A program made the position numbers and the translations under genes. The notes under the pieces are model-generated. The model searched no databases, was not told the DNA's origin, and saw only the letters and a program-made list of their open reading frames with translations. A stretch of 9,225 bases of DNA from assembly GCA_021826485.1 (NCBI GenBank), contig JAKAZX010000143.1, forward strand, positions 1 to 9,225, in the 5' to 3' direction. Below, piece after piece: positions 1 through 5,009 of this stretch (positions are counted from its first letter, which is position 1; each line of letters begins with the position of its first letter). This stretch comes from Pseudomonadota bacterium (lineage in GTDB: Bacteria; Pseudomonadota; Alphaproteobacteria; Acetobacterales; Acetobacteraceae).

Positions 1-1
1 G

Positions 2-796
2 GGGTCCCCGCAGACACCCGACGTGGCGGCGGAGACGGGAGGAGTCTGGGAAAGCCTCAAGCGCCTGTTTCTCGGCGAGGAGGAGACCGCCGGGTATTAC
101 GAGGGCGTCAATCGCGGCCAGAGCCTGCTCAGCGTGCACGTGACAGACGCCGAACAGTCGGACCGGGCGGCGGCGATCCTGGAGCGGCATGACCCGATCG
201 ACCTCGACGCCCAGGAAGCCGGCTGGCGGCAGGCCGGTTGGAGCGGGGGCATGACCGGCACAGGCGGCACTGGCCCCGTCGATGTGGCGCCCGTCGGCAC
301 CGGGTATGCGGATGTTCCGGCCAAGCCCCCTGCGCGCACCGCCGCAACCTATGAGCCGGCGCTCGCCGGCCGGGCGGCGGAGCCGACCTCGGCGACCGGC
401 CGGGAGGAGGTGATCCCGGTCGTCGAGGAAAGCGTCGCCATCGGCAAGCGCGCGGTCGCCGGGGGGCGGGTGCGGGTGCATGTCCAGGTCGTCGAAAACC
501 CGGTCACCCAGGACGTGCAGTTGCGTGAGGAGCGCGTTCAGGTCGAGCGGCGCAGGGTGGACCGGCCGGTCGAGGGCGGTGATCCGGCGTTCCAGGAACG
601 CACGGTCGAAATGACGGAGACGCGTGAAGAGGCGGTGGTCGGCAAGACCGCCCGCGTCACCGAGGAGGTGGTGGTCCGCAAGGACGCCGGCGAGCGGACC
701 GAGCGGGTGCAGGAGACGGTGCGGCGGACCGAGGTGAAAGTGGACAAGGACGATGCGCTGGCGGCCAGCCTGCCGGCCGCATCGCGGACACCCTGA
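2..796 (+). CDS. DUF2382 (YsnF/AvaK-type) domain protein, 5'-partial
   Basis: The reading frame is open to the left edge, so the gene probably begins outside the window. A GTG at 23 is possible but has no Shine-Dalgarno and would remove the usual N-terminal part of the family. Numbering from that GTG, residues 10-75 resemble the end of the stress-protein N-terminal module (YYEGVNRGQSLLSVHV followed by a hydrophilic helix). A Gly/Pro/Ala-rich linker follows to about 125. Residues 127-245 form a DUF2382 domain: EEVIPVVEESVAIGKR, then alternating short beta stretches rich in Val, Glu and Arg (VQLREERVQVERRRVDRP). The domain occurs in YsnF-like proteins linked to general stress, and its biochemical function is unknown. 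No signal peptide or membrane segment is visible in the part present. The gene ends 4 bp before a strong hairpin. The domain call is secure; the stress role is inferred from the family. Confidence 0.85.
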   Translation, partial: GSPQTPDVAAETGGVWESLKRLFLGEEETAGYYEGVNRGQSLLSVHVTDAEQSDRAAAILERHDPIDLDAQEAGWRQAGWSGGMTGTGGTGPVDVAPVGTGYADVPAKPPARTAATYEPALAGRAAEPTSATGREEVIPVVEESVAIGKRAVAGGRVRVHVQVVENPVTQDVQLREERVQVERRRVDRPVEGGDPAFQERTVEMTETREEAVVGKTARVTEEVVVRKDAGERTERVQETVRRTEVKVDKDDALAASLPAASRTP

Positions 797-800
797 CCGG

Positions 801-828
801 ACGGGGCCGGCCGCACGGCCGGCCCCGT
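801..828. terminator. Bidirectional GC hairpin between convergent genes
   Basis: A perfect 12-bp inverted repeat (ACGGGGCCGGCC / GGCCGGCCCCGT) encloses a 4-nt loop, GCAC. It lies between the stop of the DUF2382 gene on + (796) and the stop of the copper chaperone gene on - (842), where a shared transcription end is expected. Neither strand carries a proper T-tract, so whether it terminates intrinsically or acts as an RNA-stabilising 3' end is open. Confidence 0.7.
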
Positions 829-841
829 GCCCGCCTTGCCG

Positions 842-1297
842 TCAGCCCGGCGTCTGCGGCCCGCTCGCGCCCGGTGCCAGAACGGGAACGGTCACCGTGA
901 CGGGCGGCGAGTTGGCGAAGTGCAGGGTCAGCGGGAAGCTGCCGCCCCGCGCCAGTTGCTGCTTCAGACCCGTCAGCATGATGTGCAGGCCGCCGGGCTT
1001 CAGCGTCACCGTCATTCCCGCCGGAAGGTCCAGGCCCTCCACCATCCGCATCCGCGCGATGCCGTGGTCCTGGAAGCTCTCATGCAGCATCGCCATGCCG
1101 GCAACCGGGGTGGCGACCCCGATCAGCCGGTCAGCGGTGCCGCCGGCCCGCAGGGAGAGGTAGACTGCCGTGCTCCGCCCGGCGCCGGCCGGCGCCCGTG
1201 CCCAGGGCTGCGCGACCTGAACCTGCGGCGCCTGGGCGGCGGCCGCAGCAGGCAGCAGCGCCGCAGCCGCCAGCAGGACGGTGCGCCGCCCGATCAT
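842..1297 (-). CDS. Periplasmic copper chaperone, PCu(A)C family
   Basis: This 151-aa protein has an N-terminal export signal: MIGRRT, a hydrophobic Leu/Ala stretch to about residue 20, and a likely cut near AAA-QA. The RR pair leaves a Tat route possible. The mature part is a cupredoxin-like beta domain carrying the Cu(I) motif of the family with exact spacing: His72-X10-Met83-X21-His105-X-Met107. Such proteins hold Cu(I) in the periplasm and deliver it to the CuA site of cytochrome c oxidase subunit II, acting together with SCO proteins. The ATG overlaps the stop of the upstream sco gene (ATGA), so the two are probably translationally coupled. The gene ends 13 bp from a strong hairpin. The family call is firm; the oxidase target is inferred from family knowledge and from the sco neighbour. 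Confidence 0.93.
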   Translation of the reverse strand: MIGRRTVLLAAAALLPAAAAAQAPQVQVAQPWARAPAGAGRSTAVYLSLRAGGTADRLIGVATPVAGMAMLHESFQDHGIARMRMVEGLDLPAGMTVTLKPGGLHIMLTGLKQQLARGGSFPLTLHFANSPPVTVTVPVLAPGASGPQTPG

Positions 1298-1899
1298 GAC
1301 GCGGCGCCGCCCAGATGCCGGGCGATATCGTTCGCCATCGCCTTGGCCGGCTCGTCGGCCGCGATCGGCGCGATGAAATGGCCGTCCGGTCCCATCAGAT
1401 AGATGATGGAGCTGTGATCCACGGTGTAGTCGCCCTTGCCGTCATCGGCGTGGCGGGCGACGTAGACGCGGTATTCCGCCGCCACCTTGTCGATCGCCGG
1501 CTGCGCGCCGGTCAGCGCCAGGATGCGCGGGCTGAACGCGGCGGCATACTGGCCGACCACCTTCGGCGTGTCGCGCGCCGGATCGACGGTGATGAACACC
1601 GGCTGGACATGCGCCGCCTGCGGACCCAGCCGGTCGAGCGCGCCGGCGATCGCGGTCAGCGTGGTGGGGCAGACATCCGGGCAAAAGGTGTAGCCGAAAT
1701 AGACCAGCAGATAGCGGCCGCGCAGATCGCGATCGGTCACCGTATGGCCCGCCGGATCGACCAGCGCGAACGGCCCGCCGATGCCGCCGAGTTGCGCCGC
1801 CTGATCCTGCTGAAGCCAGAGCCATCCGCCCGCCCCGACCAGCAGCACCAGCACGAACACGGATGCGGCCAGCAGGCGGACCCGCCAGCGCGGCGTCAT
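1294..1899 (-). CDS. SCO1/SenC family copper-binding protein
   Basis: This 201-aa, membrane-anchored, thioredoxin-fold protein helps assemble the CuA centre of cytochrome c oxidase. Residues 1-6 are basic (MTPRWR), followed by one transmembrane anchor at about 9-29. The fold then shows the Cu ligands: the CxxxC motif in TFCPDVCPTT (Cys73, Cys77) and the distal conserved His162 (DYTVDHSS). The family stretch FITVDPARDTP is at 102-112. The frame is open further upstream, but that extension runs through a tRNA gene. The ATG at 1899 is preferred because AGGAGAG sits 4-10 nt before it and the protein then begins right at the anchor. It lies 20 nt downstream of tRNA-Ala on the same strand and shares ATGA with the PCu(A)C gene. 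Length and motifs are typical and all metal ligands are intact. Confidence 0.95.
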   Translation of the reverse strand: MTPRWRVRLLAASVFVLVLLVGAGGWLWLQQDQAAQLGGIGGPFALVDPAGHTVTDRDLRGRYLLVYFGYTFCPDVCPTTLTAIAGALDRLGPQAAHVQPVFITVDPARDTPKVVGQYAAAFSPRILALTGAQPAIDKVAAEYRVYVARHADDGKGDYTVDHSSIIYLMGPDGHFIAPIAADEPAKAMANDIARHLGGAAS

Positions 1900-1903
1900 C
1901 GCC

Positions 1904-1910
1904 CTCTCCT
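1904..1910 (-). promoter_or_regulatory. Ribosome binding site that fixes the sco start
   Basis: Read on the minus strand, AGGAGAG lies 4 nt before the ATG at 1899, with the GGAG core 6 nt away. It falls in the 20-nt gap between the tRNA CCA end and the sco start codon. This rules out the longer in-frame extension that would read through the tRNA. Confidence 0.75.
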
Positions 1911-1919
1911 GCACGGGAA

Positions 1920-1995
1920 TGGTGGAGCCAAGGGGAGTCGAACCCCTGACCTCCTGAATGCCATTCAGGCGCTCTCCCAACTGAGCTATGGCCCC
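1920..1995 (-). tRNA. tRNA-Ala (anticodon GGC)
   Basis: A complete 76-nt cloverleaf including an encoded CCA (minus strand of 1920-1922). The acceptor stem GGGGCCA pairs with TGGCTCC, with one G-U pair, and A is the discriminator. The D arm is GCTC..GAGC with the AGTTGGGA loop. The anticodon arm is CCTGA / TCAGG with loop ATGGCAT, giving anticodon GGC (window 1960-1962), which reads GCC/GCU alanine codons. The T arm is AGGGG-TTCGACT-CCCCT. A promoter-like pair lies just upstream, and sco begins 20 nt after the CCA, so the two may share a transcript. All stems are intact, so this is a functional gene rather than a remnant. Confidence 0.97.
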
Positions 1996-2006
1996 GCGCG
2001 CGGCGC

Positions 2007-2035
2007 ATATAGGCCGCCGGCGGCAGGGCGATCAA
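2007..2035 (-). promoter_or_regulatory. Predicted sigma70-type promoter for tRNA-Ala (and sco)
   Basis: On the minus strand, TTGATC (2035-2030) and CTATAT (2012-2007) are separated by exactly 17 bp. Transcription would start near 2000, about 5 nt before the mature tRNA 5' end at 1995. The spacer contains the self-complementary GCCGCCGGCGGC (2013-2024). Placement just after the CoA-transferase stop and just before the tRNA supports the call. No other promoter for sco or the copper chaperone is visible. Confidence 0.6.
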
Positions 2036-2045
2036 GGGGGCGGCG

Positions 2046-2696
2046 TCAGGCGGCGAGCCGCAGGTCCGGATGCACCTGGAAGGCGGCCTCGGTCTTGGCC
2101 CGCAATTCCTCCACCGTGACGCCCGGCGCCTTGTCCACCAGCACCAGCCCCTGCGGCGTCACGTCGAACACGCCCAGATCGGTGACCACCAGATTGACCA
2201 CGCGCGTGCCGGTCAGCGGCAGCGTGCAGGTCTTGAGCAGCTTCGGCTTGCCGCCGGCGGTGTGTTCCATCAGCACCACCACGCGCGGCACGCCGGCCAC
2301 CAGGTCCATGGCGCCGCCCATGCCCTTCACCATCTTGCCCGGAATCATCCAGTTGGCGAGGTCACCCTGTTCGGAGACCTGCAGGGCGCCGAGGATCGAG
2401 ATGTCGATATGGCCGCCGCGCACCATGGCGAAGCTGGCGGCGCTGTCGAAGAAGCTGGTGGTGGGCAGTTCCGTCACCGTCTGCTTGCCGGCATTGATCA
2501 GGTCCGCATCCTCCTCCCCCTCGAACGGGAAGGGTCCCATGCCCATCATGCCGTTCTCGCTGTGAAGCTGGATCGACATGCCGTCGGGGATGTGGTTGGC
2601 GACCAGCGTCGGAATGCCGATGCCGAGATTGACGTAGAACCCGTCCTGCAACTCGCGGGCGGCGCGGGCCGCCATTTCGTCCCTGCTCCAGGCCAT
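2046..2696 (-). CDS. scoB: 3-oxoacid CoA-transferase, subunit B
   Basis: The 216-aa beta subunit of a class I CoA-transferase (succinyl-CoA:3-ketoacid or acetate:acetoacetate type). It moves CoA between acyl-CoA and a 3-oxoacid such as acetoacetate. The catalytic glutamate that forms the enzyme-CoA thioester is Glu47 in the SENG motif (LHSENGMMGMGP). Further family blocks are the N-terminal NLGIGIPTLVANHIP, GGHIDISILGALQVSEQGDLANW and IPGKMVKGMGGAMDLV. The ATG at 2696 follows a GGAGGGAGAG ribosome site. Subunit A lies 18 nt upstream on the same strand, so the two form an operon and would make one cytoplasmic heteromeric enzyme. The sequence looks closest to the succinyl-CoA-using SCOT group, but acceptor preference cannot be fixed by eye. 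The symbol scoB here means SCOT subunit and is unrelated to the copper SCO protein. Confidence 0.93.
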   Translation of the reverse strand: MAWSRDEMAARAARELQDGFYVNLGIGIPTLVANHIPDGMSIQLHSENGMMGMGPFPFEGEEDADLINAGKQTVTELPTTSFFDSAASFAMVRGGHIDISILGALQVSEQGDLANWMIPGKMVKGMGGAMDLVAGVPRVVVLMEHTAGGKPKLLKTCTLPLTGTRVVNLVVTDLGVFDVTPQGLVLVDKAPGVTVEELRAKTEAAFQVHPDLRLAA

Positions 2697-2714
2697 CTGC
2701 CGCTCTCCCTCCGT

Positions 2715-3422
2715 TCAGGCGCGCTTGCGCACAGTGCGCTGTTCGATCTGCTTGTGGACGTCGACCAGCGCGGTCAGCCGCTTGACGAAAATGCCCGGCG
2801 TCTGGATGTGGTCGGGGTCGATCTCGCCGGGCTCGACCAGCATCTCCACCTCGGCGACCGTCACCCTGGCCGCCGTCGCCATGATCGGGTTGAAGTTCCG
2901 CGCGGTCTTCCGATAGACCAGATTGCCTTCGGTATCGCCCTTCCAGGCATGCACGATCGCCAGATCGGCGCGCAGCCCGCGCTCCATCAGATAGGGCACG
3001 CCGTCGAATTCGCGAACCTCCTTGCCCTCGGCGATCAGCGTGCCGACGCCGGTGCGGGTGAAGAAGGCGGGAATGCCGGCGCCGCCGGCGCGGATGCGTT
3101 CGGCCAGCGTGCCCTGCGGGTTGAACTCGATCTCCAGCTCGCCCGCCAGGTACTGCCGGGCGAAGGTCTGGTTCTCCCCGACATAGGAGCTGATCATCTT
3201 GCGGATCTGCCGCGTCTCCAGCAGCAGCCCCAGGCCGGCGCCGTCGATGCCGGCATTGTTGGAGACGACCGTCAGGTCGCGCACGCCGGACTCGCGGATC
3301 GCCTCGATCAGCGTGGTCGGCACGCCGCACAGGCCGAAGCCGCCGGACATGATCAGCATGCCGTCGCGCAGCACCCCAGCGAGCGCCGTGCGCGCGTCCG
3401 GATAGACCTTGTTGACTGCCAC
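2715..3422 (-). CDS. scoA: 3-oxoacid CoA-transferase, subunit A
   Basis: The 235-aa alpha subunit of the same enzyme. The glycine-rich CoA-transferase signature is at residues 27-34 (GGFGLCGV). Other typical blocks are LTVVSNNAGIDGAGLGLLL, the IRKMISSYVGEN block, a FNPQGTLAERIRAGGAGIPAF region that contacts CoA, and TARNFNPIMATAA. The start is a GTG (minus strand of 3420-3422), preceded 7-13 nt upstream by GGAGGAG; no nearby ATG fits better. It is followed after 18 nt by subunit B. The pathway role is activation of acetoacetate or other 3-oxoacids, linking ketone-body or polyhydroxybutyrate breakdown to acetyl-CoA, but no other gene of that pathway is in the window. No clear promoter is visible in the 70 bp separating it from the membrane-protein gene upstream, so it may be partly read through from there. 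Confidence 0.93.
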   Translation of the reverse strand: MAVNKVYPDARTALAGVLRDGMLIMSGGFGLCGVPTTLIEAIRESGVRDLTVVSNNAGIDGAGLGLLLETRQIRKMISSYVGENQTFARQYLAGELEIEFNPQGTLAERIRAGGAGIPAFFTRTGVGTLIAEGKEVREFDGVPYLMERGLRADLAIVHAWKGDTEGNLVYRKTARNFNPIMATAARVTVAEVEMLVEPGEIDPDHIQTPGIFVKRLTALVDVHKQIEQRTVRKRA

Positions 3423-3466
3423 CGCCCGCTCCTCCGCCGCCTGCTGTGGCGCAGGCTGCCATCGCG

Positions 3467-3490
3467 GCGGGCACGATGCAACGTGCCCGC
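3467..3490 (-). terminator. Hairpin after the YihY-type gene
   Basis: A perfect 9-bp stem (GCGGGCACG / CGTGCCCGC) encloses a 6-nt loop, 2 bp beyond the stop of the membrane-protein gene and 45 bp before the scoA start. There is no T-tract, so it could be a terminator, an attenuating structure or an mRNA-stabilising element between cistrons. Confidence 0.45.
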
Positions 3491-3492
3491 GC

Positions 3493-4431
3493 TCAGCCGC
3501 CGCGGCGGCGGACCGGGCGCAACTCCGCCTTCAGCGCATCAAGCTCGCCGTGGCCGGTCGGCGCCGCCGACAGCCCGGGCGCGATCGGCGGCGGTGCCCG
3601 CGTGCCGTGCGTGGCGGCATAGGCACGGGTGAATTCGGCGCCGAACAGGAAGATCTGGCTGGAATAGTAGATCCACAGCAGCACGACCGCGAGCGTGCTG
3701 GCCGCGCCGAAGCTGGACGCGGTGGCGGAATGGCCGAGATAGAGACTTATCAGGTATTTGCCGATTTCAAACAGGACCGTGGTGGCGAACGCGCCGACCG
3801 CCACGTCCCCCCAGGCGATATCGGTGTCCGGGAGCGCCTTGTAGATCGCGCCGAACAGCACCGTGACCAGGATCAGCGAAATCGCCAGGCTCAGCGCGCG
3901 CATCAGGATGTGCCAGCCGGGCAGCACGCCGGCGAACCACGCGTCCAGGGCCGACAGGGCGGTGCTGATCACCAGCGACACCACCAGCAGGAAGCCCAGT
4001 GCCATGATCAGGCCGAGGCTCATCAGCCGCACCTTCACCAGATGCGACACCGCGCCGCTGCGGGGCTGGGCCTGCCACACCGCGTTCAGCGCCGCCTGCA
4101 TCTCGGTGAACACGCCGCTGGCGGTGATCAGCAGCGTGACGATGCCGATGCCGGTCGCCACATAGCCGTGCTTCGGATTGGCGGCGCCGGCGATCATCCC
4201 CTGGATGGCCTCGGCGCCCTGTTGGCCCATCATGCCGCCGATCTCGTGCACGATCGCGCCGCGTGCCGCGTCCTGGCCGAACACCAGCCCGGCGATGGCG
4301 ATCACGATCACCAGCACCGGCGCCAGCGAGAACACGGTATAGTACGCGATGGCGGCGCCGCGGCTCAGCGAATCATGGGCCATGTATCCGCCGGCGGCGG
4401 ATTTCAGCAGATGCCAGACCTTGCCGAACAT
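3493..4431 (-). CDS. YihY/virulence factor BrkB family inner-membrane protein
   Basis: A 312-aa integral membrane protein with six predicted transmembrane segments at about 27-51, 90-108, 137-160, 178-198, 208-230 and 244-267, followed by a hydrophilic, Pro/Arg-rich cytoplasmic tail. Family hallmarks are LSRGAAIAYYTVFSLAPVL near the N-terminus, a KALPDTDIAWGD stretch at 198-209, EIGKYLISLYLG, then SSFGAAST and LLWIYYSSQIFLFGAEFTRAYA. The family was once confused with RNase BN; no nuclease activity should be inferred, and the transported or processed substrate is unknown. The first ATG keeps the family N-terminus (WHLLKSAAGGYM) but has no good Shine-Dalgarno. It lies 40 nt downstream of a small same-strand gene and may depend on coupling with it. 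Confidence 0.9.
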   Translation of the reverse strand: MFGKVWHLLKSAAGGYMAHDSLSRGAAIAYYTVFSLAPVLVIVIAIAGLVFGQDAARGAIVHEIGGMMGQQGAEAIQGMIAGAANPKHGYVATGIGIVTLLITASGVFTEMQAALNAVWQAQPRSGAVSHLVKVRLMSLGLIMALGFLLVVSLVISTALSALDAWFAGVLPGWHILMRALSLAISLILVTVLFGAIYKALPDTDIAWGDVAVGAFATTVLFEIGKYLISLYLGHSATASSFGAASTLAVVLLWIYYSSQIFLFGAEFTRAYAATHGTRAPPPIAPGLSAAPTGHGELDALKAELRPVRRRGG

Positions 4432-4471
4432 GCGGCCGCAACGCGGCCCCGCAGAGGGTGGTTGCGCGCCC

Positions 4472-4708
4472 TCAGTTGCCGCGGGCGCGGGCGATTTCCG
4501 CCCGCACCTCGGCGGCGAGCCCGGGATTCGCGCGGCGGATCTGCGCCGCCCGCAATGCCGCCGCCGGGCCGGGGATCGGCGCCATCTCCCACCGCTCCAG
4601 GAACAGCAGGTCGGCCACCAGTGCCTCGCTGTGGGTGTCGGCGACCGCGCGGCGCACCGCGTCAGTCTGTGCCCTGGCGAAATCGGGGAGCAGCAGCGGA
4701 TCGGACAT
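4472..4708 (-). CDS. Small hypothetical protein (78 aa)
   Basis: I do not recognise a family. The frame is open further upstream, but the ATG at 4708 has a good ribosome site (GAGGAAG) 7-13 nt before it, and the extension is Arg/Pro-rich like non-coding GC-rich frames. The protein reads MSDPLLLPDFARAQTDAVRR at its start and then looks almost entirely alpha-helical, with an acidic/hydrophobic middle (LVADLLFLERWEMAPIPGP) and an Ala/Arg-rich amphipathic C-terminal helix. It has no Cys, no signal peptide and no membrane segment, so it is probably a small cytoplasmic protein. It lies 40 nt upstream of the YihY-type gene on the same strand and is probably its operon partner. Ribosome site, position and amino-acid make-up support coding; homology was not testable here. 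Confidence 0.6.
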   Translation of the reverse strand: MSDPLLLPDFARAQTDAVRRAVADTHSEALVADLLFLERWEMAPIPGPAAALRAAQIRRANPGLAAEVRAEIARARGN

Positions 4709-4833
4709 GCGGACTTCCTCGTGATCGGGCCGGCGTCGTCGCGCAGGACGGCGCTGCGGCGGCGACGTTCTATCGCGGCCCACGTGTCCTGAATACGACG
4801 CCTGCATGACTTGATGATGACGTCACGCAGTCG

Positions 4834-4862
4834 TTAATCACCCCTGAATGTTCAACTGTAAA
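4834..4862 (-). promoter_or_regulatory. Weak candidate promoter for the 78-aa/YihY operon
   Basis: On the minus strand, TTTACA (4862-4857) and GATTAA (4839-4834) are 17 bp apart in the only AT-rich patch upstream of the operon. The -35 is good (5 of 6 to TTGACA) and the -10 is poor. It would leave a leader of about 120 nt. Confidence 0.3.
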
Positions 4863-4957
4863 ATGCCAGTCAGCGTGGAACATCTGCGCCCTTGCAGCCA
4901 GTTCATTTCGCAGCCGCCGGCCGGGCGCAACCATGCGGCCCGCCGCCGCCGCGCCGC

Positions 4958-4988
4958 TTGACAGGTCCGCCCTGCCGCGGCGCAAAGT
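4958..4988 (+). promoter_or_regulatory. Candidate promoter for the amidase gene
   Basis: A perfect TTGACA -35 lies at 4958-4963, 46 bp before the amidase ATG. The -10 is weak: CGCAAA at 17-bp spacing or CAAAGT (4983-4988) at 19 bp. Poor -10 boxes are common in GC-rich alphaproteobacteria. A GGGGGA ribosome site follows at 4995-5000. Confidence 0.38.
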
Positions 4989-5009
4989 TGTCGCGGGGGA
5001 AAAGTTTCG

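Larger units (their letters stand above)
4709..5009. other. Divergent intergenic region with AT-rich patch
   Basis: About 300 bp between the 78-aa gene on - and the amidase gene on +. I find no gene here. Positions 4805-4885 are distinctly AT-richer than the surroundings, as expected for promoter DNA. It holds an 8-bp palindrome TGACGTCA (4818-4825), a possible minus-strand promoter (4834-4862), spaced inverted ATGTTC/GAACAT copies (4848-4853 and 4878-4883), and a TTGACA near 4958 for the amidase. Confidence 0.6.

Noticed and set aside
1900..1980. N-terminal extension of the SCO protein
   Set aside because: The extension would be translated from inside tRNA-Ala. The ATG at 1899 has AGGAGAG and starts at the membrane anchor.
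1920..1995. tRNA gene as an integration site for a mobile element
   Set aside because: The sco gene follows directly after the tRNA 3' end, and I see no integrase, direct repeat of the tRNA end or foreign block.
1315..4809. Three long overlapping plus-strand frames opposite sco, scoAB and the YihY-type gene
   Set aside because: Their composition is that of antisense shadows in a high-GC genome, and each lies over a well-identified minus-strand gene.
4818..4825. TGACGTCA palindrome as an operator
   Set aside because: Only 8 bp with no symmetric extension and no second copy nearby; expected by chance often enough.
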